Shown: piece after piece, positions 51,647 to 60,685 of the stretch
Position numbering within the stretch: position 1 is the first letter of the stretch
How the letters are laid out: every line of letters starts with the position of its first letter
Origin: Clostridia bacterium
Lineage (GTDB): Bacteria; Bacillota; Clostridia; Oscillospirales; CAG-382
Assembly: GCA_017521025.1 (NCBI GenBank)
Contig: JAFXEB010000004.1
Span: forward strand, 1-64,000
DNA: 64,000 nucleotides
Direction: 5' to 3'
Translations under genes and position numbers: made by a program
Notes under the pieces: generated by a model
Told to the model about the DNA's origin: nothing
Database searches by the model: none
The model's input: the letters and a program-made list of their open reading frames with translations, nothing else

Positions 51647-53611
51647 ATGAAAAGAGCGTTGACTATACTAACCGTTTTCCTTTTGCTTATCAACACCGGT
51701 GTCCTGTTTGTGTCCGCAAGCGAGACGAGCGGCACGTGGGGGCAGCTTAGCTGGACCTTAAAGGACGGTATACTCACCATCAGCGGTGAGGGCGAAATGC
51801 AAAATGAGATTGATTATCCGGACCCCGACCATGAGCTCGGATGGCAGAGTTATGCTGACATAATTGAACGTGTGGTTATAGAAAACGGTGTGACCACAAT
51901 AGGTGAGCTTGTTTTTTGGAACCACACCAATTTGGTATCGGTAACGCTTCCTCAAGGCTTGACCACTATCCACAGATGCGCTTTTTCAAATTGTACGTCA
52001 TTGACAGACATAAATATTCCCGATACGGTAACGTATTTGGGTGGCTCTTGTTTTTCAGGCTGTATACGCCTGAAGGACATAATTCTTCCCGATAGCGTTA
52101 CTACCATAGACGCAGGTGCTTTCAGCGGTACCGCAATAAAAGAACTGACGATTCCGAAAAGCGTTTCAAAAATATATACAGCCCAAAGTTTAGTCGCAGG
52201 CTGTCACGAGCTTGAAAGTATTACTGTAGACAAAGAAAACCTTGTATATTACAGCGAGGGGAACTGCATTATCGAAAGAGAAACGAAAGCCCTGATAATG
52301 GGATGCAAGAACAGCGTTATTCCCGAAGGAGTGCGTAAGATATCTATGGGAGCCTTCGATGGGGTCTCTGAGCTTTACGAAGTAATCATACCCGATGGAG
52401 TAACCTTATTATATTGGTGCTTTTCCGGCTGTAAAGACCTATACAGAGTCGTAATTTCTTCCGACGTCAAGGAGATAACAGGCAAAGCCTTTAACTCTTG
52501 CGACAACTTGAAAAATATATATTTTACAGGTACGGAAGAAGAGTGGAATAATATCATAATGAGTGAATCGGGGGCGTGGACAAAAGATTATAATATAATA
52601 TACAACTACACACCTCCAACCAACCGCTATGGAGACATTAACGGTAACGGAAGTGTTAACAGCCTTGATTCGGCTTTGTTGTTACAGTACGACGCAGGGC
52701 TGAGGGAGCTGGACGACAACGCCATCGCCGCCGCAGATTTTAATGCAGACGGCAAGGTAACAAGCCTTGATGCGGCTCTTATGCTAAGATTTGACGCAGA
52801 CCTGCCCATTTATGAAAAAAAAGGAACTTGCGGTGACCTTACATGGCACCTTGACCAAAACGGTACGCTGAGGATAAGCGGCACAGGCGAAATGCAGAAG
52901 CGTATCGACTTTTCCGGCTCGGATAGCTCGCTGATACGTAAAATTAAAAAGATAATCGTAGAAGACGGCGTTACCTCTATATGCCACGATGCATTCAGCG
53001 ATTATTACGACCTTGTCTCCGTTACCTTGCCCAACGGTCTTACACGTATCCCATACAACGCATTCAGAAATTGTTATTCTCTGACAGAGATAAATATTCC
53101 TTCTTCCGTCTTGTATCTGGATTCCGATTGTTTCAGAGACTGCAAAACACTCAAAACCATTGTGGGACTTGACGGGGTAACCGATATTGCCGACTGTGTA
53201 TTTTATGGTTGTGAGGCGTTGACAAAGATAGATATTCCCAAAAGCACGGTCAATATAAGCTACTATGTTTTCAGCGGATGTAAGAGTCTTGAAACGATAA
53301 CCGTAAACACCGATAATCCTGTATATTACAGCGAGGGGAACTGCATTATCGAAAGAGAAACAAAAACTCTTATAGCAGGCTGCAAAAACAGCGTTATCCC
53401 CGATGGCGTTATTCGCATAGGCAAAAGAGCGTTTGCAAACTGTCTTGGACTGACCAAGGTTGTTATCCCTGATAGCATAACAAATATAGACGCCTATGCT
53501 TTTTACTCTTGCAATGACCTTGAGGAGATAGTAGTCCTTGGAGACAATACAAGCATAAACGCAAGCGCCTTTCACGGTTGCATTTCTCTTGAAAATGCAC
53601 CACTCCCATAA
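51647..53611 (+). CDS. Secreted BspA-type leucine-rich repeat protein with internal dockerin
   Basis: A 654-residue exported protein: signal peptide, then LRR_5/BspA repeats (about 30-320, units like 'LTDINIPDTVTYLGGSCFSG'). A complete dockerin sits in the middle (about 328-390, DINGNGSVNSLD and DFNADGKVTSLD), and a second BspA block runs to the end. The two halves share long identical DNA, for example at 52246 and 53325, so it arose by internal duplication. Dockerins are usually terminal; here the second half may have been added behind the original end. BspA repeats bind host or bacterial surfaces in other species. AAGGAG precedes the ATG. Confidence 0.87.
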   Translation: MKRALTILTVFLLLINTGVLFVSASETSGTWGQLSWTLKDGILTISGEGEMQNEIDYPDPDHELGWQSYADIIERVVIENGVTTIGELVFWNHTNLVSVTLPQGLTTIHRCAFSNCTSLTDINIPDTVTYLGGSCFSGCIRLKDIILPDSVTTIDAGAFSGTAIKELTIPKSVSKIYTAQSLVAGCHELESITVDKENLVYYSEGNCIIERETKALIMGCKNSVIPEGVRKISMGAFDGVSELYEVIIPDGVTLLYWCFSGCKDLYRVVISSDVKEITGKAFNSCDNLKNIYFTGTEEEWNNIIMSESGAWTKDYNIIYNYTPPTNRYGDINGNGSVNSLDSALLLQYDAGLRELDDNAIAAADFNADGKVTSLDAALMLRFDADLPIYEKKGTCGDLTWHLDQNGTLRISGTGEMQKRIDFSGSDSSLIRKIKKIIVEDGVTSICHDAFSDYYDLVSVTLPNGLTRIPYNAFRNCYSLTEINIPSSVLYLDSDCFRDCKTLKTIVGLDGVTDIADCVFYGCEALTKIDIPKSTVNISYYVFSGCKSLETITVNTDNPVYYSEGNCIIERETKTLIAGCKNSVIPDGVIRIGKRAFANCLGLTKVVIPDSITNIDAYAFYSCNDLEEIVVLGDNTSINASAFHGCISLENAPLP

Positions 53612-53657
53612 GAAATAACGAGACCTTGCACTTTTCATTTTATTTACTTTACTTTAG

Positions 53658-53810
53658 TCTGCAGGCACTACATACGTAACGATCAACCACGGTGGCGTTA
53701 AGGATACCTGCATCATTAACGTATACAACAATAGTGGCGACGTAACGGGCGACGGCAGGGTAACAAGCCTTGATGCAGCCCTTATACTAAGATTTGACGC
53801 AGGATTATAA
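53658..53810 (+). pseudogene. Dockerin gene remnant
   Basis: 98 bases identical to 51352-51449 (end of the Ig-like domain and first dockerin loop of protein A), then the second half of a dockerin and a stop. The reading is SAGTTYVTINHGG through to LRFDAGL with one of the two calcium loops deleted. It has no start codon or ribosome site of its own. It is the product of recombination between dockerin half-repeats. Confidence 0.85.
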
Positions 53811-53839
53811 TATCGTTTCGGAAAAAGGAGAGAAAAGGC

Positions 53840-54910
53840 ATGAAAAGAACATTCACATTAGTGCTCACCCTGGTTTTGCTTATGGGTATAGTACACTCCC
53901 CCGTCTCTGCACAGGAAGAAATCTCAGGCGAAAAGACCTGGACCTACGATAACAGCCTTCTCGTCACCGTAAACGTAGCAGAAGAAAAAACCTTTACCCC
54001 CGAGGATTTCCCCGAGGTGGAGGTTGAAGAGCTGTACGTTTTCGGTAAATCCGCAACCGACACGGGATACTCTTATGACATACTGCTCGTCATAGACGTA
54101 ACCGTGGGCTGGTACTATATGACTATGGCTGAAAACAGCCTGAAGCAGAATCCCTCAGTCGTAAATATTGAGCGCAACCGTTTTGCTAACGATTATGAGA
54201 TAAAAGAAAGCAGCATAAAGCTCAATATGAACGAAGTATATCTAACAGTCGGCTCATCGGTTGAGCTTTTCTTGAAAGACGCCACTATAAAAAGTAACGT
54301 CACAACATCTGCCGGCATAATGCTGAAGCCTAAGGACGGGATTGTCATGGACAATGATTATTTATCTTCTTATGGTCTCTATTTGCTTAATGCCGATGAC
54401 GGGTATTACAAAGCTACTATAAGCTTTGCTGACTATCTCCCTGTAGAAGATTACGTATACATGATGAACACTCTGTATGCTCTTGATATAATCGAAAGCG
54501 CGTATATGTTAGAAGAAGAATATCCAATACACTACTATGAAAATTGGGAAAACAAAAACAGCGATATTATAAATACATTTACGTACGGTGGTATAGAATA
54601 TTACAACGAATATGGAGACTTAGAGGTTCTGTATCAATCCACACGCATAACTGGCGTTTCTGTTGGCACTGCTATTTTAAAAATCGATCATTGCGGCTTC
54701 TACGATATATGTGTTATTCACGTAGGCGATCGTGGCGACGTAACGGGCGACGGTAAAGTAACAAGCCTTGATGCGGCTATGATACTCAGATATGACGCAG
54801 GACTTGAAGCTTTTGATGATTTAGCCATTGCTGCCGCAGATTATGACGGTGACGGTGTGGTAACAAGCCTTGACGCAGCACTCGTTTTAAGATACGACGC
54901 AGGATTATAA
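53840..54910 (+). CDS. Secreted dockerin protein B, mosaic paralogue of A
   Basis: A 356-residue exported protein with the same layout as protein A. The signal peptide and residues up to about 125, and the last 60 residues (dockerin loops DVTGDGKVTSLD and DYDGDGVVTSLD), are nearly identical to A. The middle (about 130-290) is unrelated in detail though similar in length and Ig-like end ('TRITGVSVGTAILKIDHCG'). This pattern suggests gene conversion at the ends with diversification in the middle. GGAG precedes the ATG. Confidence 0.88.
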   Translation: MKRTFTLVLTLVLLMGIVHSPVSAQEEISGEKTWTYDNSLLVTVNVAEEKTFTPEDFPEVEVEELYVFGKSATDTGYSYDILLVIDVTVGWYYMTMAENSLKQNPSVVNIERNRFANDYEIKESSIKLNMNEVYLTVGSSVELFLKDATIKSNVTTSAGIMLKPKDGIVMDNDYLSSYGLYLLNADDGYYKATISFADYLPVEDYVYMMNTLYALDIIESAYMLEEEYPIHYYENWENKNSDIINTFTYGGIEYYNEYGDLEVLYQSTRITGVSVGTAILKIDHCGFYDICVIHVGDRGDVTGDGKVTSLDAAMILRYDAGLEAFDDLAIAAADYDGDGVVTSLDAALVLRYDAGL

Positions 54911-54950
54911 CCACCTGATTTTCTTTTCTTGAATCACAGTATACACAATG

Positions 54951-54988
54951 TAGCCCCTTGCCCCGTACCGTGGCAAGGGGCTATTTTT
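54951..54988 (+). terminator. Terminator of dockerin protein B gene
   Basis: Stem TAGCCCCTTGCC/GGCAAGGGGCTA followed by TTTTT, 40 bases after the stop. Confidence 0.9.
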
Positions 54989-55005
54989 ATGTGCTGTATT
55001 AGTCA

Positions 55006-55034
55006 TTGACAAAAGGCGAAAATAGATATATAAT
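55006..55034 (+). promoter_or_regulatory. Promoter of galU
   Basis: Perfect TTGACA and TATAAT with a 17-base spacer, about 50 bases before the galU ATG. Confidence 0.88.
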
Positions 55035-55086
55035 ATTGTAATAATGTAAGGTGGCAGGAGTATGCCCTGAAAGTGAGGTAGTATAT

Positions 55087-55953
55087 ATGAAAAAGGTTAC
55101 GAAAGCTGTTATTCCCGCTGCTGGTCTCGGTACCCGTATGCTTCCCGTGGCTAAGGGCGTACCCAAGGAGATGCTTCCCATCGTGGACAAGCCCTGTATG
55201 CACTATCTGGTGGAGGAGGCGGTCGCCTCCGGAATTACCGATATACTTATCATCACGGGCAGGGGCAAGGATGCCATCGAGGACTATTTTGACTATAATC
55301 TTGAATATAACAACAAGCTTTGCGCATCGGGCAAGGAGGAGCTTGCCCGTGAGATGAACGCTATTGCTGATATGGCTAACATCACCTTTTTGCGCCAGAA
55401 GGAGGCGAAGGGGCTTGGGCACGCCGTTTACTGTGCCAAGAGCTTTGTGGGGGATGAGCCCTTTGCGGTGCTGTACGGGGATGACGTTATAGTGTCCGAG
55501 GTGCCCGTGGTTAAGCAGCTTTTGGACGTATACTACAAATACGGCTTGGGCGTGGCAGGTGTTAAGGGTGTTACGCCTGAGCAGATAGTCAAGTACTGCT
55601 CCCTTAAGGTAGACCCTCTTGAGCAGGGTGTATACAAGGTCAGCGATATGATCGAGAAGCCATCACCCGACAAGATATTCTCACTGCTTTCCATTCTGGG
55701 CAGGGTTGTACTGCCTCCTGAGATATTTGATATACTTGAGCGTACACCCCGTGGCGCAGGCAACGAGATACAGCTTACCGACGCCATGCGTGAGCTTGCC
55801 GTGACCAAGGGCATGACCGCCTGCGAGTTTGAGGGCAAGCGGTACGATATCGGCTCTAAGCTCGGACTTTTGATGGCAAACGTGGAGCAGGGGTTGAAGC
55901 ATCCCGAAACGGGCGAGGCGTTCAGGGATTTTCTTAAAAGGCTTGTGCTTTAA
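55087..55953 (+). CDS. galU: UTP-glucose-1-phosphate uridylyltransferase
   Basis: A 288-residue nucleotidyltransferase that makes UDP-glucose for glycans and lipoteichoic anchors. The nucleotide-binding N-terminus is AVIPAAGLGTRMLPVAKGVP with KEMLPIVDKP, followed by 'GLGHAVYCAKSFVGDEPFAV' and 'GAGNEIQLTDAM'. The start is the ATG after GTGAGGTAG; 12 in-frame codons upstream overlap the promoter region. It heads a run of plus-strand genes. Confidence 0.95.
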   Translation: MKKVTKAVIPAAGLGTRMLPVAKGVPKEMLPIVDKPCMHYLVEEAVASGITDILIITGRGKDAIEDYFDYNLEYNNKLCASGKEELAREMNAIADMANITFLRQKEAKGLGHAVYCAKSFVGDEPFAVLYGDDVIVSEVPVVKQLLDVYYKYGLGVAGVKGVTPEQIVKYCSLKVDPLEQGVYKVSDMIEKPSPDKIFSLLSILGRVVLPPEIFDILERTPRGAGNEIQLTDAMRELAVTKGMTACEFEGKRYDIGSKLGLLMANVEQGLKHPETGEAFRDFLKRLVL

Positions 55954-55968
55954 TAGGCGGAGGACGTT

Positions 55969-56457
55969 ATGATGAGCAGAATAAGTAAGATCAACTATTA
56001 TCTTGACATAGCACGGACCGTAGCGGGCAGAGGTACCTGTCTGCGCCGTAAGTTTGGCGCCATTATCGTGAAGGATGACGTTATTGTTTCCACGGGCTAT
56101 GCCGGCGCACCGAGAGGCAGGGCAAACTGCTGTGACCTTAACTTTTGTCTGAGGGATAAGATGAACATCCCCCGTGGTGAGCGGTATGAGCTTTGCCGTT
56201 CTGTCCATGCGGAGGCTAACGCCATCATCGCCGCACCCAGAGACAGGATGCTGGGTGCCACCCTTTATCTCGCCTGCGTGGACCCCAAGACGGGTGCGAC
56301 CGTGGGCGGCACCTGCTGTTGTCAGATGTGCAAGCGTCTGGTCATCAACGCAGGCATCGAGAAGGTGATAGTCCTTGAGGAGGACGGCGGCTACACCGAG
56401 TTTACGGTGGCTGATTGGATAGACAACGATGACTCGCTGGGTCAGATCGGCTATTGA
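55969..56457 (+). CDS. dCMP deaminase (ComEB-like)
   Basis: A 162-residue zinc enzyme that turns dCMP into dUMP for thymidylate synthesis. It has HAEANAIIAA with the zinc His and catalytic Glu, and CCCQMCKRLV with the two zinc cysteines (the usual P before the first Cys is C here). GGAGG lies before two adjacent ATGs; either could be used. It lies 15 bases after galU. Confidence 0.9.
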   Translation: MMSRISKINYYLDIARTVAGRGTCLRRKFGAIIVKDDVIVSTGYAGAPRGRANCCDLNFCLRDKMNIPRGERYELCRSVHAEANAIIAAPRDRMLGATLYLACVDPKTGATVGGTCCCQMCKRLVINAGIEKVIVLEEDGGYTEFTVADWIDNDDSLGQIGY

Positions 56458-56499
56458 TTTTTATATATTTCAGAACTTTTGTCACAGGATAAGCTTATT

Positions 56500-57255
56500 A
56501 TGAAGAAAACAAGTACTCCAAAAAAGAAAAGCGCCATAAAGGATGCGCTTGGGATATTTTTGGTCGTAGTTATAGTGTCGGGCGTGCTTTTCGGTCTGCT
56601 TGCCCTTACCCAATGTGAGAGGACCGAGCCTGCCCACGGCGGTAACACGGAAAGCGGCGTTACCGCAGAGAACGGACTGCCCACCGCCGTTACGGACGGT
56701 GAGACGGGGATACGCTACCTGCTTTGCCCAAAGGGACTTGGGCCCGAGGGGGGCAAGGACGGTGACAGCCCTTTTATGACCTGCAGCTACGAGGGGAAGG
56801 AGCTTGAGTTTTACAAGGTGCCCCTTGAAAAGACGGAGCGGTATATTTCCCTTGCCACGGCAAACGGCTACAGGCTTTACAGGGCAGAGAGCGTAAGGCT
56901 GCCAAGCATAGACAGCTTTGGTGCCGTTGCCGCAGGGATATATATGGGCGACTACCGACTTAAGATAGACAGCTTTTATTATTCCGACGCTGTAGCTGAC
57001 GAGAGCGGTGCCGAGGACGGCACGGTATACGTCAACATGATAACAGACGCCTTTTCTACCTCGGGCGTTGACAAGGCTACAGGGGACTGGAAGGACGAGG
57101 GCTTTGGGATCAGGCTTTATTCTGCCCACAATCCCGGGCTTTACTATGAGGTGGACTTTAAGATAGACGAGAACGGTGCGGAGTACCTTTATGACAGGGT
57201 AACGGGCAAGCTTGCCAAATCGCCCAAGGCGCTTACCGCACGGCTTATGGGATAA
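56500..57255 (+). CDS. Membrane-anchored protein of unknown function
   Basis: A 251-residue protein, not recognised. It has a basic N-terminus, one membrane helix (about 15-38, 'GIFLVVVIVSGVLFGLLALT') and a cysteine just after it. A linker leads to a soluble outer domain (about 65-251) with mixed alpha/beta pattern. The start is the ATG preceded by AGGATA. The gene ends three bases before rimI and so lies within the galU-tsaD transcription unit. No catalytic motif is seen. Confidence 0.75.
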   Translation: MKKTSTPKKKSAIKDALGIFLVVVIVSGVLFGLLALTQCERTEPAHGGNTESGVTAENGLPTAVTDGETGIRYLLCPKGLGPEGGKDGDSPFMTCSYEGKELEFYKVPLEKTERYISLATANGYRLYRAESVRLPSIDSFGAVAAGIYMGDYRLKIDSFYYSDAVADESGAEDGTVYVNMITDAFSTSGVDKATGDWKDEGFGIRLYSAHNPGLYYEVDFKIDENGAEYLYDRVTGKLAKSPKALTARLMG

Positions 57256-57258
57256 GCT

Positions 57259-57696
57259 ATGGAATACGGCAGACTGGGTAAGGATATGGCGGCTGATGCC
57301 GCCGAGCTTGAGGCTTTGTGCCTTTACACCGGCTGGAGCAGTGCGCAGATAGCCGAGGCAACGGAGAGGGAGGACACCCTATATCTTGCCGCCACCGAGG
57401 GCGGCGTGCTGTGTGCCGTAGCAAGCACCGTCTTTTCGCTTTACGAGGGGATGGTGGAGAACGTAGCCGTACACCCCAACCACCGCCGCAGAGGCATTGC
57501 AGAGCGCCTTATGGCGTATATCGAGGCGGAAGCGGTGAGACGGGGAGTGGAGAGGCTGTGCCTTGAGGTAGCGTCACGGAACAGCGGCGCTATTGCTTTG
57601 TACGAAAAGGCAGGATACAAGGCGGCAGGTCTGCGAAAGGGCTTTTACGCCCGTCAAAGGGACGATGCCGTTGTTATGGTAAAGGAGTTAGTTTAG
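57259..57696 (+). CDS. rimI: Ribosomal-protein-alanine N-acetyltransferase
   Basis: A 145-residue GNAT. The acetyl-CoA loop is HPNHRRRGIAERLM and the C-terminal block 'NSGAIALYEKAGYKAAGLR' is typical of RimI, which acetylates the N-terminus of S18. It stands three bases before tsaD, a usual pairing. The other common partners tsaB and tsaE are not in the window. Confidence 0.9.
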   Translation: MEYGRLGKDMAADAAELEALCLYTGWSSAQIAEATEREDTLYLAATEGGVLCAVASTVFSLYEGMVENVAVHPNHRRRGIAERLMAYIEAEAVRRGVERLCLEVASRNSGAIALYEKAGYKAAGLRKGFYARQRDDAVVMVKELV

Positions 57697-57699
57697 GAT

Positions 57700-58710
57700 A
57701 TGAGAATTTTGGGTATAGAAAGCTCTTGCGACGAGACAGCCGCCGCCATTGTTGAGGACGGCAGGCGCACCTTATCGTCGGTGGTAGCATCTCAGGTGGA
57801 CATACATGCCCTCTATGGCGGTGTTGTGCCCGAGATAGCCTCCCGTGCACATACCGAGGCGCTTTGCACCGTGGTGAAGGAGGCGCTGGACAAGGCAGGA
57901 CTTACTATGGACGGTATCGACGCCATAGCCGTGACCTACGCACCCGGACTTATCGGTGCCTTGCTCACAGGGCTCAGCTTTGCCAAGGGGCTTGCCTACA
58001 GCACGGGCAAGCCGCTTGTGCCCGTTCACCATATAAGGGGGCATATCGCCGCCAATTACGTGGCGCATCCCCAGCTTGAGCCACCCTTTATCGGATTGGT
58101 GGTCAGCGGCGGTCACACCTCTCTTATCAAGGTCAAGGGGTATACCGAGTTTGAGACGCTGGGCATAACGAGAGACGATGCGGCAGGCGAGGCTTTTGAC
58201 AAGGCGGCAAGGGTTTTGGGGCTCCCCTACCCCGGCGGCGCCCATATGGACAGACTTGCCACGGAAGGGGACAAAAACCGCTTTCCCTTCACCGTCAGCA
58301 AGGTGCATGACGCCGAGTATGATTTCAGCTTTTCGGGTCTTAAGACGGCAGTTATCAACCTTGTGCACAACATGACCGTCCGTGGCGAGCTTATTGACGG
58401 TCAGCTTAAGGCAGACATAGCCGCAAGCTTTACCAAGGCGGCTGTAAAGACCGTTGCAAACGGCGTGACCGCTCTGTACGAGAGTGGCATGAGACTGCCC
58501 CTTGTGCTGTCGGGCGGCGTGGCGGCAAACAGCCATCTGAGAGCCGCACTGAAGGGCATAACCGAGAAGCTTGGGGTGGGATTTTTCGTGCCTCCCCTAT
58601 CCCTTTGCGGTGATAATGCGCAGATGATCGCTGCTCAGGGTTACTATGAATTTGAGGCAGGAAAGCGTGCAGGTCTTGCTCAGAATGCATACGCTTGTAT
58701 GGAAGCATAG
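57700..58710 (+). CDS. tsaD: tRNA threonylcarbamoyladenosine transferase TsaD
   Basis: A 336-residue ASKHA-fold protein that transfers the threonylcarbamoyl group to A37 of ANN-decoding tRNAs with TsaB and TsaE. It has GIESSCDETAAAIV, the metal-binding HHIRGHIAAN (HxxxH), VVSGGHTSLI and SGGVAANSHLR. Length is normal. A ribosome site lies in the 3' end of rimI. Confidence 0.96.
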   Translation: MRILGIESSCDETAAAIVEDGRRTLSSVVASQVDIHALYGGVVPEIASRAHTEALCTVVKEALDKAGLTMDGIDAIAVTYAPGLIGALLTGLSFAKGLAYSTGKPLVPVHHIRGHIAANYVAHPQLEPPFIGLVVSGGHTSLIKVKGYTEFETLGITRDDAAGEAFDKAARVLGLPYPGGAHMDRLATEGDKNRFPFTVSKVHDAEYDFSFSGLKTAVINLVHNMTVRGELIDGQLKADIAASFTKAAVKTVANGVTALYESGMRLPLVLSGGVAANSHLRAALKGITEKLGVGFFVPPLSLCGDNAQMIAAQGYYEFEAGKRAGLAQNAYACMEA

Positions 58711-58880
58711 CATAATATTCGCATAATGTATAAGACATAATGCGGGCGGAAAATGTGGGAAACTGATAGGGAAACAAGTGTTTCTTCTGTCGAAACCAAG
58801 CATTTTAGCGGATTTGCGGATTTTGCTGTGTGGGAAAGCCTGTGGGAAATGCGGATTTTCCGCAAAATAAGGCCCGAAGC

Positions 58881-58910
58881 TTGACCGTATTATGTTAACC
58901 TATCTAATAC
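58881..58910 (+). promoter_or_regulatory. Possible promoter of the isocitrate dehydrogenase gene
   Basis: TTGACC and TAATAC with an 18-base spacer, 25 bases before the start codon. It is the best match in the 224-base gap after tsaD. Confidence 0.45.
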
Positions 58911-58934
58911 ATAATTATTTGGAGGAAATGCAAA

Positions 58935-60098
58935 ATGGCAGGAAAATTTGAGACGGAAAAGAAGGCGGCACTGGCGCATTTTGAAAAGCTGCTGGACGAA
59001 CAGCTTGAGCGTGCCGAGAGGATAAAGGGCGTTAAGGAGTTTACGGACTACGAGGCGCTGGACAAGCTTATTATCGGCGTATGCGGCGGTGACGGCATAG
59101 GTCCCTACATATCCGCAGTCAGCCGTGACGTGCTTGAGTATATGCTGAAGGACGAGATAGAGGCAGGCAAGGTGGAGATAAGGAGCATTGACGGCCTTAC
59201 CATAGAGAACCGTGCCGCAGTGGGCAAGGCTATACCCGACGACGTTATGGCTGAGCTTAAGGCCTGCCACGTTATACTGAAGGGACCTACCACTACTCCC
59301 CGTCAGGGCGACCCTTGGCCCAATATCGAGAGCGCAAACGTGGCTATGCGTAAGGAGCTTGACCTGTTTGCAAATATGCGTCCCGTTAAGGTACCTGCAC
59401 TGGGCATTGACTGGACCTTTTTCAGAGAGAATACCGAGGGCGGCTACGCCGTGGGCAGTAAGGGCATAAAGGTAAATGACGAGCTTGCCATGGATTTTGT
59501 TGTGACCACCACCGAGGGCACCGAGCGTATTGCACGCCTTGCCTTTGAATATGCCCGTAAAAACGGCATAAACCGTGTGGACATAGTTACTAAGGCCAAC
59601 GTTATTAAGACCACTGACGGCAAATTCCTTAATATCTGCAAGGAGATAGCGAAGGAATACCCCGAGATAGCCGTTGACGATTGGTATATCGACATAATGA
59701 CTGCCAAGCTGGTGGACGAAAAGCGCAGGCGTGATTTCCGTGTTATGATACTGCCCAACCTCTACGGTGACATCCTCACCGACGAGGCGGCTGAGATACA
59801 GGGCGGTGTCGGCACCGCAGGCAGTGCCAATATCGGTAAGAGATACGCTATGTTCGAGGCGATCCACGGCAGTGCGCCCCGTATGGTAAACGAGGGCAGA
59901 GCCGCTTACGCTGACCCCTGCTCTATGCTGAGGGCAACGGTAATGCTGCTGAGACATATCGGCAGAGGCGAGAAGGCGGACAAGCTGGAGAAGGCACTTG
60001 ATATCTGTATGTTTGAGGAGGCTAAGGTAAAGATAACCGGCCGCCCCGACGGTGCCACAAGCGCTGAGTTTGCAGAGTATCTCAAGAGCAAGATATAA
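58935..60098 (+). CDS. Isocitrate/isopropylmalate dehydrogenase family enzyme, probably NAD-dependent isocitrate dehydrogenase
   Basis: A 387-residue beta-decarboxylating dehydrogenase. It has the N-terminal helix extension (about 1-40), GDGIGPYISAV, 'KGPTTTPRQGDPWPNIESAN' with the substrate Ser-type loop, FRENTEGGYAVG, and 'LPNLYGDILTDEAAEIQGGVG' with the metal aspartates. 'FEAIHGSAP' is in the cofactor site. This long form is annotated as isocitrate dehydrogenase in Clostridia. A homoisocitrate- or tartrate-type activity cannot be excluded. GGAGG lies nine bases before the ATG. It stands alone. Confidence 0.88.
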   Translation: MAGKFETEKKAALAHFEKLLDEQLERAERIKGVKEFTDYEALDKLIIGVCGGDGIGPYISAVSRDVLEYMLKDEIEAGKVEIRSIDGLTIENRAAVGKAIPDDVMAELKACHVILKGPTTTPRQGDPWPNIESANVAMRKELDLFANMRPVKVPALGIDWTFFRENTEGGYAVGSKGIKVNDELAMDFVVTTTEGTERIARLAFEYARKNGINRVDIVTKANVIKTTDGKFLNICKEIAKEYPEIAVDDWYIDIMTAKLVDEKRRRDFRVMILPNLYGDILTDEAAEIQGGVGTAGSANIGKRYAMFEAIHGSAPRMVNEGRAAYADPCSMLRATVMLLRHIGRGEKADKLEKALDICMFEEAKVKITGRPDGATSAEFAEYLKSKI

Positions 60099-60131
60099 TA
60101 TCAGGTTATAAAAACAACCAACCGAAAAAGC

Positions 60132-60180
60132 AAGAGCAAGAATAAAGGGAGCTTATCCTTTTACTCTTGCTCTTTGTATT
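60132..60180 (+). terminator. Terminator of the isocitrate dehydrogenase gene
   Basis: Stem AAGAGCAAGA/TCTTGCTCTT with further internal pairing and a T-rich tail, 33 bases after the stop. Confidence 0.85.
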
Positions 60181-60254
60181 TACTATAACGTGGGTTTTGT
60201 TTTAGCGGGGCGGCTCTCTTTGCCCGATAAAGCTTCACTGTAGCGGAAGCGTTT

Positions 60255-60515
60255 AAAGGCCTTCCCCTCGGAGGGGAAGGTGTCGCCGCAGGCTACGGAT
60301 GAGGTGTAGGGCGCAAAGCGCCCGTGTATCGTAGCTTATTATAACGGTACGGTTAGGTTTCCTTTTGTGCCGAGTGCTTGTGCCTTGTAACCGTAACGCC
60401 GTGTGCAGGATGCGCTTACGCTTATCCCTTTGTGAACGGTTACGCCGCCCCAAGGACGGCTACACCTCATCCACCGACATCCGTCGGTCCCCCTTCTCCT
60501 CAAAGGAGAAGGCTT
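60255..60515 (+). repeat. Dispersed palindromic repeat, full copy (CCTTCTCC family)
   Basis: Left end CCTTCCCCTCGGAGGGGAAGG, a GTCGCCGCAGGC hairpin and GATGAGGTGTAGG. Right end in inverse order: CTACACCTCATCC, ACCGACATCCGTCGGT, CCTTCTCCTCAAAGGAGAAGG. The internal segment differs from the copy at 39271. Confidence 0.78.
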
Positions 60516-60618
60516 TTTTGTGCTCACGCATAAATAACCGTAGCTATACTATTGCTCTGTTTTCTCAGTCTGCTGTGCTATCTGCCGGGCAGGACAGACA
60601 AGCCTGAAATGAAAGACT

Positions 60619-60656
60619 AAAAACCCTCGGTAAAGCATTGCTTTAACGAGGGTTTT
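60619..60656 (-). terminator. Terminator of the TVP38 gene
   Basis: Stem AAAACCCTCG/CGAGGGTTTT with inner TAAAGC/GCTTTA pairing, 30 bases after the minus-strand stop. Confidence 0.88.
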
Positions 60657-60685
60657 GTGTTACACTTATTTTAAGGGACGGGGCG

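Larger units (their letters stand above)
60099..60685. other. Intergenic region with terminators and a palindromic repeat
   Basis: About 590 bases between convergent genes. It holds two terminators and one full copy of the CCTTCTCC-family element; otherwise no coding frame or RNA was recognised. Confidence 0.75.

Noticed and set aside
58890..59957. Minus-strand frame of 355 codons opposite the isocitrate dehydrogenase gene
   Set aside because: Shadow frame; no ribosome site or motif, and the plus-strand protein is clear.
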